Assembly (NCBI RefSeq): GCF_018399035.1
Contig: NZ_CP073760.1
Coordinates: 5,456,501 to 5,520,500 of the forward strand
Direction of reading: 5' to 3'
Origin: Thiocapsa sp.
GTDB lineage: Bacteria; Pseudomonadota; Gammaproteobacteria; Chromatiales; Chromatiaceae
Length of the DNA: 64,000 bases
The position numbers and the translations under genes were made by a program. This document shows positions 63,914 to 64,000 of this stretch, in pieces (the stretch's first letter is position 1; every line of letters starts with the position of its first letter). The notes beneath the pieces were generated by a model that ran no database searches, was not told the DNA's origin, and saw nothing but the letters and a program-made list of their open reading frames with translations.

Positions 63914-64000
63914 TTAGTAGTCCATATCGTCCATGCCGCCGCCCGGTGCAGCGGCGCCCTTCTCCTTCTTGGGCTCATCCGCCACCATGGCTTCGGTGGT
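63914..64000 (-). CDS. groL: Chaperonin GroEL, C-terminal end (partial)
   Basis: The last 28 codons of groL: TTEAMVADEPKKEKGAAAPGG, then GMDDMDY and TAA at 63916-63914. The GGM-type tail that contributes to the cavity floor is present in shortened form. The rest of the gene lies beyond the right edge of the window. Confidence 0.93.
   Translation of the reverse strand, partial: TTEAMVADEPKKEKGAAAPGGGMDDMDY

Overview
The window looks like chromosome from a purple sulfur gammaproteobacterium (Chromatiaceae-like). The reasons are a high GC content by eye, the linkage tpiA-secG-tRNA-Leu-nuoABCDEFGHIJKLMN with separate nuoC and nuoD, the dapA-bamC-MBL order, a tmRNA with tag ANDDNYALAA next to smpB, and dispersed palindromic repeats of a kind I associate with Chromatiaceae. 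Family-level placement is inference; nothing here gives a species.

Region 1 (1-24600) is an accessory island. It carries a type 2 BREX phage-defence locus in canonical order pglW-pglX-pglY-pglZ-brxD-brxHI. Toxin-antitoxin (TA) modules or their debris occupy the three junctions pglW/pglX, pglX/pglY and pglY/pglZ. Five of the six BREX genes carry single-base frameshifts (two in pglW, two in pglX, one each in pglY, pglZ and brxD); the brxD shift joins brxD in frame to brxHI. Palindromic repeats have also inserted in frame into pglX. Downstream, on the minus strand, lies a tightly overlapping cassette: a 51-codon ORF, a P4/D5-type helicase-primase and a small protein with a TubC-N-like start. Then come decayed pieces of a PLD/SNF2-type helicase, an AAA+ ATPase and an IstB. 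The region ends in a 3' tRNA-Lys fragment with CCA, which looks like the distal attachment site of an element integrated in a tRNA-Lys gene to the left of the window.

Region 2 (24600-34850) holds surface polysaccharide genes: a disrupted nucleotide-sugar dehydrogenase, UDP-glucuronate decarboxylase, and a CapD/WbpM-type epimerase/dehydratase. Between them are a DUF4143 ATPase, an IstB remnant beside a perfect 32-bp palindrome, and a REP-rich tract around a RAYT transposase.

Region 3 (35090-61180) is core genome: ssrA/smpB, tpiA, secG, tRNA-Leu(GAG), all fourteen complex I genes, dapA, bamC, an MBL hydrolase, a SERCA-like P-type ATPase and several small envelope or hypothetical genes. All these frames are intact, which makes the frameshifts in region 1 stand out. 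A bipartite TTTAAACCGCG-bounded repeat sits directly upstream of nuoN and of dapA.

Region 4 (61270-64000) has a third copy of that repeat split by a frameshifted IS1595-family element, a duplicated 3' fragment of groEL, a toxin-first TA pair with a palindromic operator, and the 3' end of groL running off the window on the minus strand.
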